Source of the DNA: Desulfobulbaceae bacterium
Lineage (GTDB): Bacteria; Desulfobacterota; Desulfobulbia; Desulfobulbales; SURF-16
Direction: 5' to 3'
Assembly (NCBI GenBank): GCA_002868945.1
Contig: PKTX01000004.1
Coordinates: forward strand, 75,047 to 127,423
DNA length: 52,377 nt
Position 1 is the first letter of the stretch. Every line of letters starts with the position of its first letter. This document shows positions 9,027 through 17,860 of this stretch, one piece after another. Under the pieces are notes generated by a model. It was not told the DNA's origin and ran no database searches. It saw only the letters and a list, made by a program, of their open reading frames with translations. The position numbers were made by a program, and so were the translations under genes.

Positions 9027-9299
9027 TCAGCCTTCATCGGTAGCACGACCCTCCACCTCAACCTCGTCAATACTGTGCACAGAGGCCCCCATTTTTTTGA
9101 TCTCTTCATTTATCATCTGAAACAGAACATCATCCCCGGTCAGCTCCAGGATGATATTTTCCGTTTTCTTATCCACCTCGGTGACAATGATTTTGACATG
9201 GCACCGGTCAGCCAGCTCCGCCAGGGAAGTGGCAAAATCAACAACATTGGGCTGATGCGGCTTCAGCACATCAAGAACAATTCTGCGTATCTTGGCCAT
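9027..9299 (-). CDS. DUF211 family protein
   Basis: 90 residues, the normal size of the family. It has the recognisable N-terminal block IRRIVLDVLKPH, the mid block TEVDKKTENIILELTG and the C-terminal block ASVHSIDEVEV. DUF211 proteins form small ferredoxin-like folds, are common in archaea, and have no established reaction. The pairing with a VIT-like metal transporter downstream suggests a role connected with metal handling, but that is only inference from position. Confidence 0.9.
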   Translation of the reverse strand: MAKIRRIVLDVLKPHQPNVVDFATSLAELADRCHVKIIVTEVDKKTENIILELTGDDVLFQMINEEIKKMGASVHSIDEVEVEGRATDEG

Positions 9300-9404
9300 G
9301 GGAAAAGAGGGTGAGGGTTATCAGGTGTTCGGTCGAAAAAGGCCACCACTATGAGCAGCCTATCATATTCCGCCAATCAAGAGAAATGGCCGGCGCTTAT
9401 TTCC

Positions 9405-9797
9405 TCAACGAGGCCGATCCGGATCGTCCCGGCCTCGTTGATGCAGAAGCCGGCCATAGAGGAGAACATTAATAAGCAGCACCAGCAGCCCCAGGGTCAT
9501 CTGGCCCTGGCGGCTGAGGCCGGGCGGATAGACGAGCGGCGTTATGTAGTTTTCCAGAAAGCCGCCGCCATAGGCGCCTTGGCCGGCCGCCTGTCGGAAA
9601 TGATTCTCCAGGGGAGTGAGGGGACATGGCCAGCCCCGCAGTTCCACCATGGCCCCCCAGAGGACGGCCGGCAGATGGAGAAATATCAAGGCGGGGCAGT
9701 GCCGCATCAGCAGGGCGCCAAAAACAACAAAGAGGATAAAGAGCAGGTGGATGATCAGCACCATATCCCCGAGAAGCTGGCTATGCATGGCGGTCAT
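9405..9797 (-). CDS. DUF2784 family membrane protein
   Basis: 130 residues with three or four hydrophobic helices (about residues 10-30, 38-55, 100-120). The conserved features of DUF2784 are present: the N-terminal HLLFILFVVFGALL helix, the ELRGWPCPLTPLENHFR loop, and YITPLVYPPGL. It is an inner-membrane protein of unknown function. The ATG at 9797 lies 16 bp after the slipin stop codon, so the gene is probably co-transcribed with the slipin/nfeD pair. A second ATG three codons later is equally possible. Confidence 0.88.
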   Translation of the reverse strand: MTAMHSQLLGDMVLIIHLLFILFVVFGALLMRHCPALIFLHLPAVLWGAMVELRGWPCPLTPLENHFRQAAGQGAYGGGFLENYITPLVYPPGLSRQGQMTLGLLVLLINVLLYGRLLHQRGRDDPDRPR

Positions 9798-9813
9798 CCG
9801 GTGGTCCGGCAGA

Positions 9814-10572
9814 TCATTCTTTTTTCTCCTGAAAGGCCTTGATCAGGTCAAGGGGCAGGGGGAAGATGATGGTTGAGGAATTTTCACTGGCAATGTCGTT
9901 GAGGGTCTGCAGATAGCGAAGCTGCAGGGCCTGGGGGTTGCTGGCAATGACATTGGCGGCGGCCAGCAGCTTTTCCGAGGCCTGCAACTCACCCTCGGCA
10001 TGAATCACCTTGGCCCGCCTTTCACGCTCCGCCTCAGCCTGTTTGGCAATGGCCCGGATCATGTTCTCATTGAGATCAACATGCTTTATTTCAACATTGG
10101 TCACCTTGATGCCCCAGGCATCGGACTGTTTATCGATGATCTCCTGCACATCGGCATTCATCTTATCCCGTTCCGCCAGCATCTCGTCCAGCTCGTGCTG
10201 ACCCAGCACGGAACGCAGGGTGGTCTGGGCCAGCTGGCTGGTGGCATTATAATAATCCTCCACCTGGATAATGGCCCGTTCCGGATCCACCACCCGGAAG
10301 TAGAGCACGGCATTGACCCGCACCGTGACATTGTCGCGGGAGATAACATCCTGACTGGGCACGTCCATGGTGATGACCCGCAGGTCAACACGCACCGCCT
10401 GCTGGATACCGGGGATAACAATGCGCAGGCCCGGCTTCTTGACGGCCTGAAAACGGCCAAGGAAGAAGACCACCAGGCGTTCATACTCCGGCACGATCTT
10501 CAACGAGATTCCGAGCAGGCCGGCCAGCAGGATAAGAGGGATAATATAGGGGGCGATGTCCGGGCTGATCAT
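9814..10572 (-). CDS. Slipin (stomatin/prohibitin-like SPFH protein)
   Basis: 252 residues. One N-terminal membrane helix (residues 5-25) is followed by an SPFH domain ([17 protein letters not shown], then [20 protein letters not shown]) and a coiled-coil, charged C-terminal helix ([20 protein letters not shown]). Slipins form membrane-associated oligomers; in bacteria and archaea they are encoded with NfeD proteases and are thought to organise membrane microdomains or serve as protease substrates. The start is decided by AAGGAGGAAGAGTGACATG: the ribosome-binding site lies inside the end of nfeD, whose TGA precedes this ATG by one base. Confidence 0.95.
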   Translation of the reverse strand: MISPDIAPYIIPLILLAGLLGISLKIVPEYERLVVFFLGRFQAVKKPGLRIVIPGIQQAVRVDLRVITMDVPSQDVISRDNVTVRVNAVLYFRVVDPERAIIQVEDYYNATSQLAQTTLRSVLGQHELDEMLAERDKMNADVQEIIDKQSDAWGIKVTNVEIKHVDLNENMIRAIAKQAEAERERRAKVIHAEGELQASEKLLAAANVIASNPQALQLRYLQTLNDIASENSSTIIFPLPLDLIKAFQEKKE

Positions 10573-10573
10573 G

Positions 10574-11986
10574 TCACTCTTCCTCCTTGAGAATTTCCAC
10601 ATTAAGGGTGAGGCCCTCCTGGCCCGTCACCCTGACCTGTTGGCCCTTGGCCACCGGCGTCCGGCTGAGGGCCTGCCACGATTCGCCATGGATCCAGATA
10701 CGACCCTTGCCGTCAAAACTCTCCATGGCCTCACCCACACTGCCGAGCAACCCTTCGGCGCCGCTCACCAATGGCCGGCGGCTCGTCTTGTAAAACCTAC
10801 CGACAAACAGCATGAGCACCGCAGCGGAGGTCAGGGCCGTGGCGGCAATGAGCGGTCGGGAGATCCGCACTCCCTCATCATTCATCAGGATGAGCGAACC
10901 GCTGACAAAGGCGACAATGCCGCCCACCCCCAGGGCCCCGAAGCTGGGCACAAAGGCCTCGGCGATCATAAACATGATACCCAGAAGCATGAGGGCCAGA
11001 CCGGCGTAATTGACAGGTAGAACCTGAAAGGCATAGAGGGCCAGGAGCAGAGAGACGGCACCTGCCACGCCCGGCAGGACAAGACCGGGATGGGTCAATT
11101 CAAAGATCAAGCCGTAGATGCCGACAAGCAGCAGGAAGTAGGCGATGTTGGGATCGGTGATCACCATGAGCAAACGGATACGCCACGAGGGGGCCAGGGT
11201 CTCGACAAGCATACCCCGGGTGACCAGTTTTTGGGGGCCGCTGCTCAGCGCCACCTCGTGGCCGTCGAGCTGGGCCAGCAGGTCTTCGGGGCCGTCAGCC
11301 ACCAGGTCAACGACGCCAAGCGCCAGGGCCTCGGCAGCCGAAAGACTCACGGCCTGGCGCACGGCCCGGGCCGCCCACTCCGCATTGCGGCCGTGCCGTT
11401 TGGCCAATCCCTTGATATAGGCCTCGGCGTCATTGACCATTTTCCGCTCCAGGACGGAGGAACCGGCAATCTCCTGCTCATCACCGCTGTTGTCGTCGCC
11501 CTTGCCCTCATCCGAGGTCCCGGGCAGGGGCGTGATCCGGAGAGGAGTGGCTGCGCCCAGATTGGTGGCCGGCGCCATGGCCGCCACATGGCTGGCATAG
11601 AGGATATAGGTGCCGGCACTGGCGGCCCGGGAACCGGCCGGTGCCACATACCCGACCACCGGAATGGGCGAGGCCAGGACCGCCTTGATGATCTGACGCA
11701 TGGCCGTGTCAAGGCCACCGGGTGTATCCATCTCCAGGATCACCAGGTGGGCGCCGCTCTGCTCCGCTATGGTCAAGCCCTCCTTGACATATTCGGCCGC
11801 GGCCGGGCCGATGGCCCCTCTTATCTCCAGGCGCAGGGCGGCTGAAGCCGGTCTGTCCTGGGCCAGGGCCGCCTGGGCGGACACAGCCGCAACAAGACAA
11901 CAGATCAGCACCAAAAACAAGGACATGCCGCAGCGCAGCCTGCCGGTGCCGAATCTGTCCATGTGAAGGGGGGCTCTTGTCTGCAT
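10574..11986 (-). CDS. NfeD-family membrane serine protease (ClpP-class)
   Basis: 470 residues of the long NfeD type. A signal/membrane segment (about 20-42) is followed by a ClpP-like protease domain with [14 protein letters not shown] and the nucleophile region [11 protein letters not shown], and a lysine in the [13 protein letters not shown] helix matching the Ser-Lys dyad of archaeal 1510-N. Then come four to five membrane helices and a C-terminal OB-fold NfeD domain ([12 protein letters not shown]). An acidic insert ([14 protein letters not shown]) lies in the protease domain. It is translationally linked to the slipin. The ATG at 11986 follows AAAGGAACG. The gene is divergent from pcm. 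Confidence 0.95.
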   Translation of the reverse strand: MQTRAPLHMDRFGTGRLRCGMSLFLVLICCLVAAVSAQAALAQDRPASAALRLEIRGAIGPAAAEYVKEGLTIAEQSGAHLVILEMDTPGGLDTAMRQIIKAVLASPIPVVGYVAPAGSRAASAGTYILYASHVAAMAPATNLGAATPLRITPLPGTSDEGKGDDNSGDEQEIAGSSVLERKMVNDAEAYIKGLAKRHGRNAEWAARAVRQAVSLSAAEALALGVVDLVADGPEDLLAQLDGHEVALSSGPQKLVTRGMLVETLAPSWRIRLLMVITDPNIAYFLLLVGIYGLIFELTHPGLVLPGVAGAVSLLLALYAFQVLPVNYAGLALMLLGIMFMIAEAFVPSFGALGVGGIVAFVSGSLILMNDEGVRISRPLIAATALTSAAVLMLFVGRFYKTSRRPLVSGAEGLLGSVGEAMESFDGKGRIWIHGESWQALSRTPVAKGQQVRVTGQEGLTLNVEILKEEE

Positions 11987-12191
11987 CGTTCCTTTCGTCT
12001 GCCGGGCCATATACCTTCCACTGTAGCACATTGATTTTGACGAAGAACAGCAAAACCGCTCCTTTTTCAAGCCGGCCCGATTGCCATGCAACCAACGTTA
12101 AATGCGCCTGGAGCTGCCGGAATCCGATGCGCGGCGATATTTTTTTGCCAGCCTCCCCCTGCTGCGCTAAACTAAGACGAGGGAGGCACTC

Positions 12192-12869
12192 ATGCTGCAA
12201 AGAGAAATCCAGGAGATGTTGCACACCATTGAGGTGGAAACCCGTCTCACCCAGGGCTATACAGGGCTTGCCTCGCTGCGGCCCGGGGTGATGGAGGCCA
12301 TGGCCCGGGTGCCGCGTCATCAATTTGTCCCTGATTACCTGAAACCACACGCCTATGCCAATGGCCCTCTGCCCATCGGCAACGGCCAGACCATCTCCCA
12401 GCCCTTTATCGTCGCCCTGATGACCGACCTGCTCTGCCCGACAGCAGACAGTGTCATGCTGGAGGTGGGGGCTGGTTCCGGTTATCAGGCTGCGGTCCTG
12501 TCCCTGCTGATCAAAAAGCTCTACTCCGTGGAGATTATCGCCGACCTGGCCCATCAGGCCGAGCACCGCCTGCAGGAGCTCGGCTTCCATAATGTCGAGG
12601 TCCACCAGGGCGACGGCTATCTGGGCTGGCCGACACAGGCCCCCTATGACGGCATTATTGTCACTGCCGCAGCCGACCATGTGCCCGCTCCCCTGCAGGA
12701 ACAGCTGCGCCCGGGCGGCCGGCTTGTCATTCCGGTGGGGCCACCGCACCGCAGCCAGCAGTTGCTCGTTATCGAGAAGAAGAAGGACAACACCTTTACC
12801 AGCAGAAATGTGCTGGATGTGGCCTTTGTCCCCCTCACCGGCAGCCACGATGAAGGCAAAACAGTATAA
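12192..12869 (+). CDS. pcm: Protein-L-isoaspartate O-methyltransferase
   Basis: 225 residues, typical length. It transfers a methyl group from S-adenosylmethionine to isoaspartyl residues in damaged proteins. Visible motifs are the substrate-region GNGQTISQP, the SAM-binding motif I VGAGSGYQAAVL, the acidic motif II VEIIADLA, and RPGGRLVIPVG near the C-terminus. The ATG follows GAGGGAGGCACTC. It stands alone, divergent from nfeD, and is followed by a repeat-containing gap. Confidence 0.97.
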   Translation: MLQREIQEMLHTIEVETRLTQGYTGLASLRPGVMEAMARVPRHQFVPDYLKPHAYANGPLPIGNGQTISQPFIVALMTDLLCPTADSVMLEVGAGSGYQAAVLSLLIKKLYSVEIIADLAHQAEHRLQELGFHNVEVHQGDGYLGWPTQAPYDGIIVTAAADHVPAPLQEQLRPGGRLVIPVGPPHRSQQLLVIEKKKDNTFTSRNVLDVAFVPLTGSHDEGKTV

Positions 12870-12960
12870 AAAGAATTCAGAATTCAGCGCCGCCGCCGGG
12901 CTCTGACCGGTTTGAACGTTAATGAAACTAATTGAAGTTTCATAAGAGAATTCAGACTTC

Positions 12961-13050
12961 AGGTATCAAGAGTCAGAAGGAAAGTTTCGACGAAAAAATC
13001 GGCCAGATAAACGAACCTGCGAGACTCCGAAAGAGCACCTCTTCAAGATG
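12961..13050. repeat. Degenerate copy (I) of the dispersed MITE-like family
   Basis: The right end in reverse complement reads GGCCATCTTGAAGAGG and the left end is a worn GGTATC. In between lie CGACGAAAAAATCGGCC and the family core AACCTGCGAGACTCCG (about 13005-13030). It sits just upstream of the ribosome-binding site of the next gene. A short hairpin, ATGAAACT / AGTTTCAT, lies to its left at 12921-12942. Confidence 0.55.
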
Positions 13051-13084
13051 GCCGTAACACTCACCATAAAACCAGGAGAAACCC

Positions 13085-13636
13085 ATGCAGTCACCCTTAC
13101 AGATTACCTTTCGCAATATGGATACCTCACCGGCCGTGGAGGAGGATATCCGCCAACGGGTGGACAAACTCAACACCATGCACGGCCCCTTGGTGAGCTG
13201 CAAAGTTGTGGTGGAGGCACCAGCGCGCAGTCAACAGCAGGGCGGCCTTTTTAATGTGCGGATAGACATCACCAGTGCGGCAGGAAAATTTGTGGTCAAC
13301 AAAGAGCCGGCCCCTGCCAACAAGGCCCACACGGATTGCTATGTGGCCCTGCGTGACGCCTTCAAGGCCGCGGCCCGCCAGTTGGAAAAGCATAAGGAAA
13401 GACAACGGGGCCAGGTCAAGAGCCATAGCGAGATGCCCTCCGGTGAAATCAGCCATCTGGTGCCCATGGAGGATTACGGCACCATCACCACGCCGGACCA
13501 TCGGGAGATCTATTTCCACCGTAACAGTGTGGTTAATGACGACTTCGACTCCCTGACCCTGGGTACCAAGGTCACCTTTCATGAGGAGAGGGGCGACAAG
13601 GGCCCCCAGGCGAGCACGGTCAAGGTCAAGGGCTGA
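13085..13636 (+). CDS. HPF/RaiA-type ribosome-associated protein fused to a cold-shock domain
   Basis: 183 residues. Residues 1 to about 105 match the hibernation-promoting-factor/RaiA fold (QITFRNMDTSPAVEEDIRQRV at the start, VALRDAFKAAARQLE helix), which binds the small ribosomal subunit decoding region. Residues about 117-183 resemble a cold-shock domain: DYGTITTPD and IYFHRNSVV correspond to the two RNA-binding motifs, and LGTKVTFHEERGDKGPQA follows as in CspA. The basic linker HKERQRGQVKSH joins them. The usual C-terminal dimerisation domain of long HPF is absent. The ATG follows CCAGGAGAAACCC. Confidence 0.9.
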   Translation: MQSPLQITFRNMDTSPAVEEDIRQRVDKLNTMHGPLVSCKVVVEAPARSQQQGGLFNVRIDITSAAGKFVVNKEPAPANKAHTDCYVALRDAFKAAARQLEKHKERQRGQVKSHSEMPSGEISHLVPMEDYGTITTPDHREIYFHRNSVVNDDFDSLTLGTKVTFHEERGDKGPQASTVKVKG

Positions 13637-13674
13637 GAGCACCCTTGCCGGGGTGGCGGGAAATAAAGGCTGCC

Positions 13675-14535
13675 ATGGCCATGTCTGCTGCACTGGGCGG
13701 CATCATCCTGCTCATTGCCGTGGTCTATGGCGCCCTGTTGCTCTTTGTCTTTATTTACCAGCCCCGTCTCCTCTTTTTACCCGGCCTTGGGGGCCGCAAC
13801 GTCGACAGGACGCCGGCCCAAGTCAATCTGGCCTTTGAAGAGGTGTACCTGACCTCTGCCGACAATGTCCGACTTGACAGCTGGTTTGTGCCGGCAGCCG
13901 ATGCCGACGGTGTGGTGCTTTTCTGCCACGGCAATGCCGGCAACATCTCCCATCGCCTCGACTCCCTGGCCCTCTTTCACGACCTGGGCCTCAGCGTCTT
14001 GATCTTTGACTACCGCGGCTATGGCCGTAGCCAAGGACATCCCAGCGAGGCCGGCACCTATGCCGATGCAGAGGCAGCCTGGCACTACCTCGTCACCGAG
14101 CGCCACATCGCACCGCAGCGCATCATTCTTTTCGGTCGCTCCCTGGGGGCGGCAGTGGCGGCCCGGCTCGCCACGAACCGCCGGCCTGCCGCCCTGATTG
14201 TCGAGTCGGCCTTCACCTCGGTGCCCGATATGGCGGCGGAACTCTATCCCTGGCTGCCGACCCGCCTGCTCAGCCGGCTGCATTACAATACACTTGCGGC
14301 GGTCAGGCAGATCTCCTGTCCGCTCCTGGTGATCCACAGCCGTCAGGATGAGATCATCCCCTTTCAACATGGCGAGGCAATCTTTGCCGCCGCCGACACA
14401 ACCAAGGATTTTCTGGAAATCAAGGGCGGCCACAATGACGGCTTTCTGCTCAGCGACTCGATCTACAGGCAAGGGCTTGCCGATTTTCTAGATCGACACC
14501 TGCCCGGCTCCGCACCGGAAGGAAACAGGCAGTGA
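13675..14535 (+). CDS. Membrane-anchored alpha/beta hydrolase (BEM46/YfhR-like)
   Basis: 286 residues. One N-terminal membrane helix (about 5-28) is followed by an alpha/beta-hydrolase fold with oxyanion segment FCHGNAGN, the YRGYGRS block typical of BEM46/FrsA-like hydrolases, the nucleophile serine in GRSLGAAVA, the acid in SRQDEIIP and the histidine in GGHNDG. All catalytic residues are present. The natural substrate is unknown; related enzymes act on esters or amides. The start is uncertain: ATG 13675 fits the helix, ATG 13681 or a TTG at 13645 are alternatives. It begins a co-directional run with the next three genes. Confidence 0.9.
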   Translation: MAMSAALGGIILLIAVVYGALLLFVFIYQPRLLFLPGLGGRNVDRTPAQVNLAFEEVYLTSADNVRLDSWFVPAADADGVVLFCHGNAGNISHRLDSLALFHDLGLSVLIFDYRGYGRSQGHPSEAGTYADAEAAWHYLVTERHIAPQRIILFGRSLGAAVAARLATNRRPAALIVESAFTSVPDMAAELYPWLPTRLLSRLHYNTLAAVRQISCPLLVIHSRQDEIIPFQHGEAIFAAADTTKDFLEIKGGHNDGFLLSDSIYRQGLADFLDRHLPGSAPEGNRQ

Positions 14536-14539
14536 CGTC

Positions 14540-15592
14540 ATGAAGATCAGACTGACTCCCCGTGGGACAAAAGAGTGGCTGGCGGCCCTGGGCCGTCTCT
14601 GTCTGACCCTGGTGATACTTATGGCTGCTCTCTTTACCTTTTTACAGATGCCGGGCGTCTCCTTTTCCGGCCGCCTTCCAGAACTGAGCACGGCTGAAAA
14701 GGAGTGCGCCCGGCGCCTGGCCGATCATGTCCGGGTCCTGGCCGAGGATATCGGCCCCCGCAACATCTGGACCCATACGGCCATGGCGGCAACCGTCACC
14801 TATCTGCGCAGTCAGTTGCAGGCCCTGGGCTACGAGGTCAATGAACTGCCCTTTCGCGCCGACGGTGTCACCTCCATCAACCTGGAGGTGGAGATCCCGG
14901 GTACAGGTCGGGCCTCGGAAATCATTGTGGTGGGGGCCCACTATGACACGGTGTTCAATTGCCCCGGAGCCAATGATAACGGCTCCGGCGTGGCCGTGCT
15001 CCTGGAGCTGGCCCGTCGCCTGGCCGCCACCACCCCGCAACGCACCATTCGCCTGGTGGCCTTTGCCAATGAGGAACCACCTTTTTTCCTCCAGACGTCC
15101 ATGGGCAGCCGCGTCTATGCCATGGCGGCCCGGGCCCGCCAGGAGGATATCAGAGGCATGATCGCCCTGGAGACCATGGGATACTACAGCGATAAACCCG
15201 GCAGCCAGGATTATCCCTTTCCCTTTAACTATTTCTATCCTGACCGGGCCGACTTCATCGCCTTTGTCGGCAATCTCAGCTCCCGCGCTCTCGTACGACA
15301 GGCCATCACCGCCTTTCGTCATCATGGTCATATACCCTCGCAAGGCTTGGCTGCCCCTTTTTTTGTCACCGGCATCGGCTGGTCCGACCATTGGTCCTTC
15401 TGGCAGGAGGGCTTTACCGCCATCATGATCACGGACACCGCCTTTTTCAGATACGATGCCTACCATACTCCGCAGGACACGCCGGAGAAGCTTGACTATG
15501 AACGTTTAGCCCGGGTGGTCGAAGGTCTGCTCCCCACCATCCTCGACCTGGCCGGCAGGCCGACCGGGAGGGCACAGGAGGATCTCCCATGA
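14540..15592 (+). CDS. M28-family zinc aminopeptidase, membrane anchored
   Basis: 350 residues. An N-terminal membrane helix (about 16-37) places the peptidase outside the cytoplasm. Zinc-ligand and catalytic motifs of M28 are in order: GAHYDTV, NDNGSG, FANEEPPFF (catalytic Glu), and later DTAFFRYDAYHTPQDT, which supplies the last histidine ligand. It starts 4 bp after the hydrolase gene and overlaps the next gene by 4 bp (ATGA), so the three are almost certainly translated together. The specific peptide substrate is unknown. Confidence 0.93.
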   Translation: MKIRLTPRGTKEWLAALGRLCLTLVILMAALFTFLQMPGVSFSGRLPELSTAEKECARRLADHVRVLAEDIGPRNIWTHTAMAATVTYLRSQLQALGYEVNELPFRADGVTSINLEVEIPGTGRASEIIVVGAHYDTVFNCPGANDNGSGVAVLLELARRLAATTPQRTIRLVAFANEEPPFFLQTSMGSRVYAMAARARQEDIRGMIALETMGYYSDKPGSQDYPFPFNYFYPDRADFIAFVGNLSSRALVRQAITAFRHHGHIPSQGLAAPFFVTGIGWSDHWSFWQEGFTAIMITDTAFFRYDAYHTPQDTPEKLDYERLARVVEGLLPTILDLAGRPTGRAQEDLP

Positions 15593-16089
15593 AAGCACTT
15601 ATTGTCAGCGGCCCCCTCTTTGAGGACTCGGAACTGTTGGTCCCCTACTATCGCCTCCTGGAGGAGGGCATAGAGACGCAGGTGGCCTCCCTTGCAAGGG
15701 GCGCCATGCAAGGCAAGCATGGCTATAAGGTTGAAGCCGTCGGTCTGGCCGACATCAATGACCAGGAGTACCACCTGCTCCTTTTACCCGGCGGCAAGGC
15801 ACCGATCACCCTTCGGGCAAACAGTACCCTGTTGGAACTTGTGGGTCGCTTCATGACGCAGGGCAAAACAGTGGCAGCCATTTGTCATGGACCGCTCATC
15901 CTGGCCTCTGCCGGCGTACTTGCCGGCAGACACCTCACCGGCGTGCGCGGTATCGCCCGTGATATAGAAAGGGCCGGCGGCCATTACCTGGATGAGAGGG
16001 TGGTGGTGGACGGCAACCTGATCACCTCGCGGCACCCCGACGACCTGCCTTATTTCATGCGGGAGATTATCAAGAGGTGTCGGTCATGA
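15589..16089 (+). CDS. DJ-1/PfpI family protein
   Basis: 166 residues. It has the class I glutamine-amidotransferase-like fold of DJ-1/PfpI, with the reactive cysteine in the nucleophile elbow AAICHGP (about residue 99) and the upstream acidic residue in LFEDSELLVPYY. Family members include peptidases, glyoxalase/deglycase-like enzymes and chaperones; this one resembles the YhbO/PfpI subgroup. Start and stop are both in ATGA overlaps (with the M28 peptidase and with the GemA-like gene). Stress protection or protein quality control is a reasonable inference for the operon. Confidence 0.92.
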   Translation: MKALIVSGPLFEDSELLVPYYRLLEEGIETQVASLARGAMQGKHGYKVEAVGLADINDQEYHLLLLPGGKAPITLRANSTLLELVGRFMTQGKTVAAICHGPLILASAGVLAGRHLTGVRGIARDIERAGGHYLDERVVVDGNLITSRHPDDLPYFMREIIKRCRS

Positions 16090-16475
16090 GCCAGCTGGAC
16101 CACAAGAAATTGGCGGTGATCCACATCGTCAAGCGGGAGCTTGATCTGGCCGATGAGGACTATCGTGACATGCTGGAAAAGGCGGCCGGCGTCCGTTCGG
16201 CTCGTGATCTGGATGAGGCGGGTTTCCAGCGCCTGATGCGCTCCTTTGCCCGGAGCAGACATTACCGCCCCAGCCGCCAGGGTCTCACCCTGCGTCAACG
16301 CCTCTTCATCAAACACCTGGCGGAGGAACTGGGCTGGGACACCAACAATCTCCGCAATTTTCTTAAAAAATATTACAAGAAAGAGAGAGTGGCCACCCTG
16401 AGCAAAAAGGAGGCCAGCAAGGTGATCATCGGCCTGCAACAGATCTTACACGCCCAGCGGCCCAAGCCTGCCTAG
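16086..16475 (+). CDS. GemA/gp16-like protein (DUF1018)
   Basis: 129 residues, highly basic. The pattern HKKLAVIHIVKRELDLADEDYRDMLEKAAGVRSARDLDEAGF matches in style the DUF1018 family, whose founder is GemA (gp16) of phage Mu, a modulator of host gene expression and DNA topology. The C-terminal half is helical with KKYYKKERVATLSKKEA. No other phage gene is nearby; the gene overlaps the DJ-1 gene by 4 bp and ends at a hairpin. It is either a domesticated phage gene or a chromosomal relative. ATG 16086 is preferred over a GTG at 16077 because of the ATGA coupling. Confidence 0.75.
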   Translation: MSQLDHKKLAVIHIVKRELDLADEDYRDMLEKAAGVRSARDLDEAGFQRLMRSFARSRHYRPSRQGLTLRQRLFIKHLAEELGWDTNNLRNFLKKYYKKERVATLSKKEASKVIIGLQQILHAQRPKPA

Positions 16476-16476
16476 C

Positions 16477-16511
16477 CCGCCTTTCTCACAAGAATCTGCC
16501 GAGAAAGGCGG
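16477..16511. terminator. Hairpin between convergent genes
   Basis: The arms CCGCCTTTCTC and GAGAAAGGCGG form a perfect 11-bp stem with a 13-nt loop, two bases after the GemA-like stop and about 28 bp before the end of the convergent CBS gene. No long T tract follows on either strand, so it may act as a bidirectional RNA end rather than a strict terminator. Confidence 0.55.
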
Positions 16512-16539
16512 CCTCATGTCGTAGCAAGTCGGCAGCCAC

Positions 16540-16992
16540 CTACACCCGGCACCGCCGCTCTCGCTCCGGCTGGCCCATAACCACCCTGGCCACACCGCTC
16601 ATCTCTTCGGCCAAAAGCTCCACCAGATCGTCCACCGTGAGAATACCACTGAGACAGCCCGCCTCATCCACCACCACCAGGCGCCGTACATGTCTGGCCT
16701 GCATACGCTGCAGGGCGTCGCAGAGGCTGTCCGTCTCACAACAGGTAACAAGTTCGTAACTCATGGCATCGCCGACGTTCACCGTCTCCAGGTTCACCTC
16801 CAGGGCCATCAGCTCAATGACCAGGTCACGGTCGGTGATGATCCCCACCGGCACCTTGTTGTCCACGGTTATATCCTGAACAAGGACGACATCGCCGACA
16901 TGGTGGCGGCGCATGAGTTTTGCCACCGCAACAATGTCACTGTGTCGATCCGCCACAACCACCTGCCGATTACAGAATTTTCCCACAGACAT
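16540..16992 (-). CDS. CBS-domain pair protein
   Basis: 150 residues made of two CBS motifs. The first contains DIVAVAKLMRRHHVGDVVLV and ends PVGIITDRDLV; the second has DSLCDALQRMQARHVRRLVVVD and ends LSGILTVDDLVELL. Such stand-alone CBS pairs bind adenine nucleotides or S-adenosylmethionine and regulate partners. Its target is unknown. The ATG at 16992 has an excellent ribosome-binding site (CCAGGAGGCGGAGAT); the long upstream open frame has no protein character. Confidence 0.92.
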   Translation of the reverse strand: MSVGKFCNRQVVVADRHSDIVAVAKLMRRHHVGDVVLVQDITVDNKVPVGIITDRDLVIELMALEVNLETVNVGDAMSYELVTCCETDSLCDALQRMQARHVRRLVVVDEAGCLSGILTVDDLVELLAEEMSGVARVVMGQPERERRCRV

Positions 16993-17326
16993 ATCTCCGC
17001 CTCCTGGTAGATTTTGCCGTTGCAATATCCACTCGTCATGACATGGCACCATATGATGGTCCTGTGTCTCATTCCAGCACAGGCTTTTCCGCTCTGTCAA
17101 GGAAATGGTCAGGGATATTCGCCCCAACAGGGCAGGAGGGCAGGTCCACAAATCTGCTTCATCACCATCATCGCATGTGCTACCATGACCTTTGGAATAT
17201 GATCGCCAAGGACATGAGGCGGGCACCGGGCCCACACGAGCCTTCTGGGACGGATTGTGCCGTCGGACCGTCAGGAACACTATTTTCCCCAGCTAGGCCG
17301 AGGAATAAGGCCCGCCACAGGTTGTC
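16993..17326. other. Intergenic region between CBS gene and mrp operon
   Basis: About 330 bp separate two divergent transcription units. It must hold both promoters, but I see no convincing -35/-10 pair, operator palindrome or repeat in it. Confidence 0.4.
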
Positions 17327-17860
17327 ATGATTGACATGTCTTCCGGAACAAAGAGATACACCTTTTCCACGCCAGCGGCAGTGGCCTGGCGCCTGGCGTT
17401 CTTCGGCTGTCTCTGGCTCCTGCTCAGCGGCGGTAACATGGCAAGCTGGCCCTTTGGCCTGGGCACCACCCTGCTGGCCACCTGGCTCCACATGCATCTC
17501 CCGGCCAGGCAACCGCGCCGCCTGCGCTTTGCGAGCATTATCCGTTTCCTGCCCTACTTTATCGGCCTCTCTTTTTTAAGCGGGGTGGATGTCATGCGGC
17601 GCGTCCTCCATCCCCGACTGCCCATTGACCCGGCCCTGGTGGACTACTCCTTCATTATCGACCACGAGGGCGGGCGCATCCTGCTGGCCAACTGTGTCTC
17701 CTTGCTACCCGGTACCATTTCGGCCCGGTTCCGGCATGACAAACTCCTTATCCACAGCCTCGACAAGCGCCTGCCGGTGGTGGAAACCGTCAGGGACCTG
17801 GAGAGACGCATTGCCGCACTCTATAGCGCCCCCCCTGCGGCGGAGGGTGACGACCCATGA
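17327..17860 (+). CDS. mrpE: Mrp-type Na+/H+ antiporter subunit E (MbhA-like)
   Basis: 177 residues. Two closely spaced N-terminal helices, a third near residues 66-85, and a cytoplasmic domain with the family motifs ILLANCVSLLPGT and RFRHDKLLIHSLD. MrpE is a small accessory subunit of the multi-subunit cation/proton antiporter and corresponds to MbhA in membrane-bound hydrogenases. It is the first gene of a nine-gene operon in the order E-F-G-D-(E+B)-C-D-D-D. Its stop overlaps the mrpF start by ATGA. A second ATG three codons in is possible. Confidence 0.92.
   Translation: MIDMSSGTKRYTFSTPAAVAWRLAFFGCLWLLLSGGNMASWPFGLGTTLLATWLHMHLPARQPRRLRFASIIRFLPYFIGLSFLSGVDVMRRVLHPRLPIDPALVDYSFIIDHEGGRILLANCVSLLPGTISARFRHDKLLIHSLDKRLPVVETVRDLERRIAALYSAPPAAEGDDP

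Noticed and set aside
11709-12848. Long minus-strand open frame across pcm and the pcm-nfeD gap
   Set aside because: It is antisense to pcm, whose SAM-binding motifs are intact, and its composition is that of a GC-rich shadow frame.
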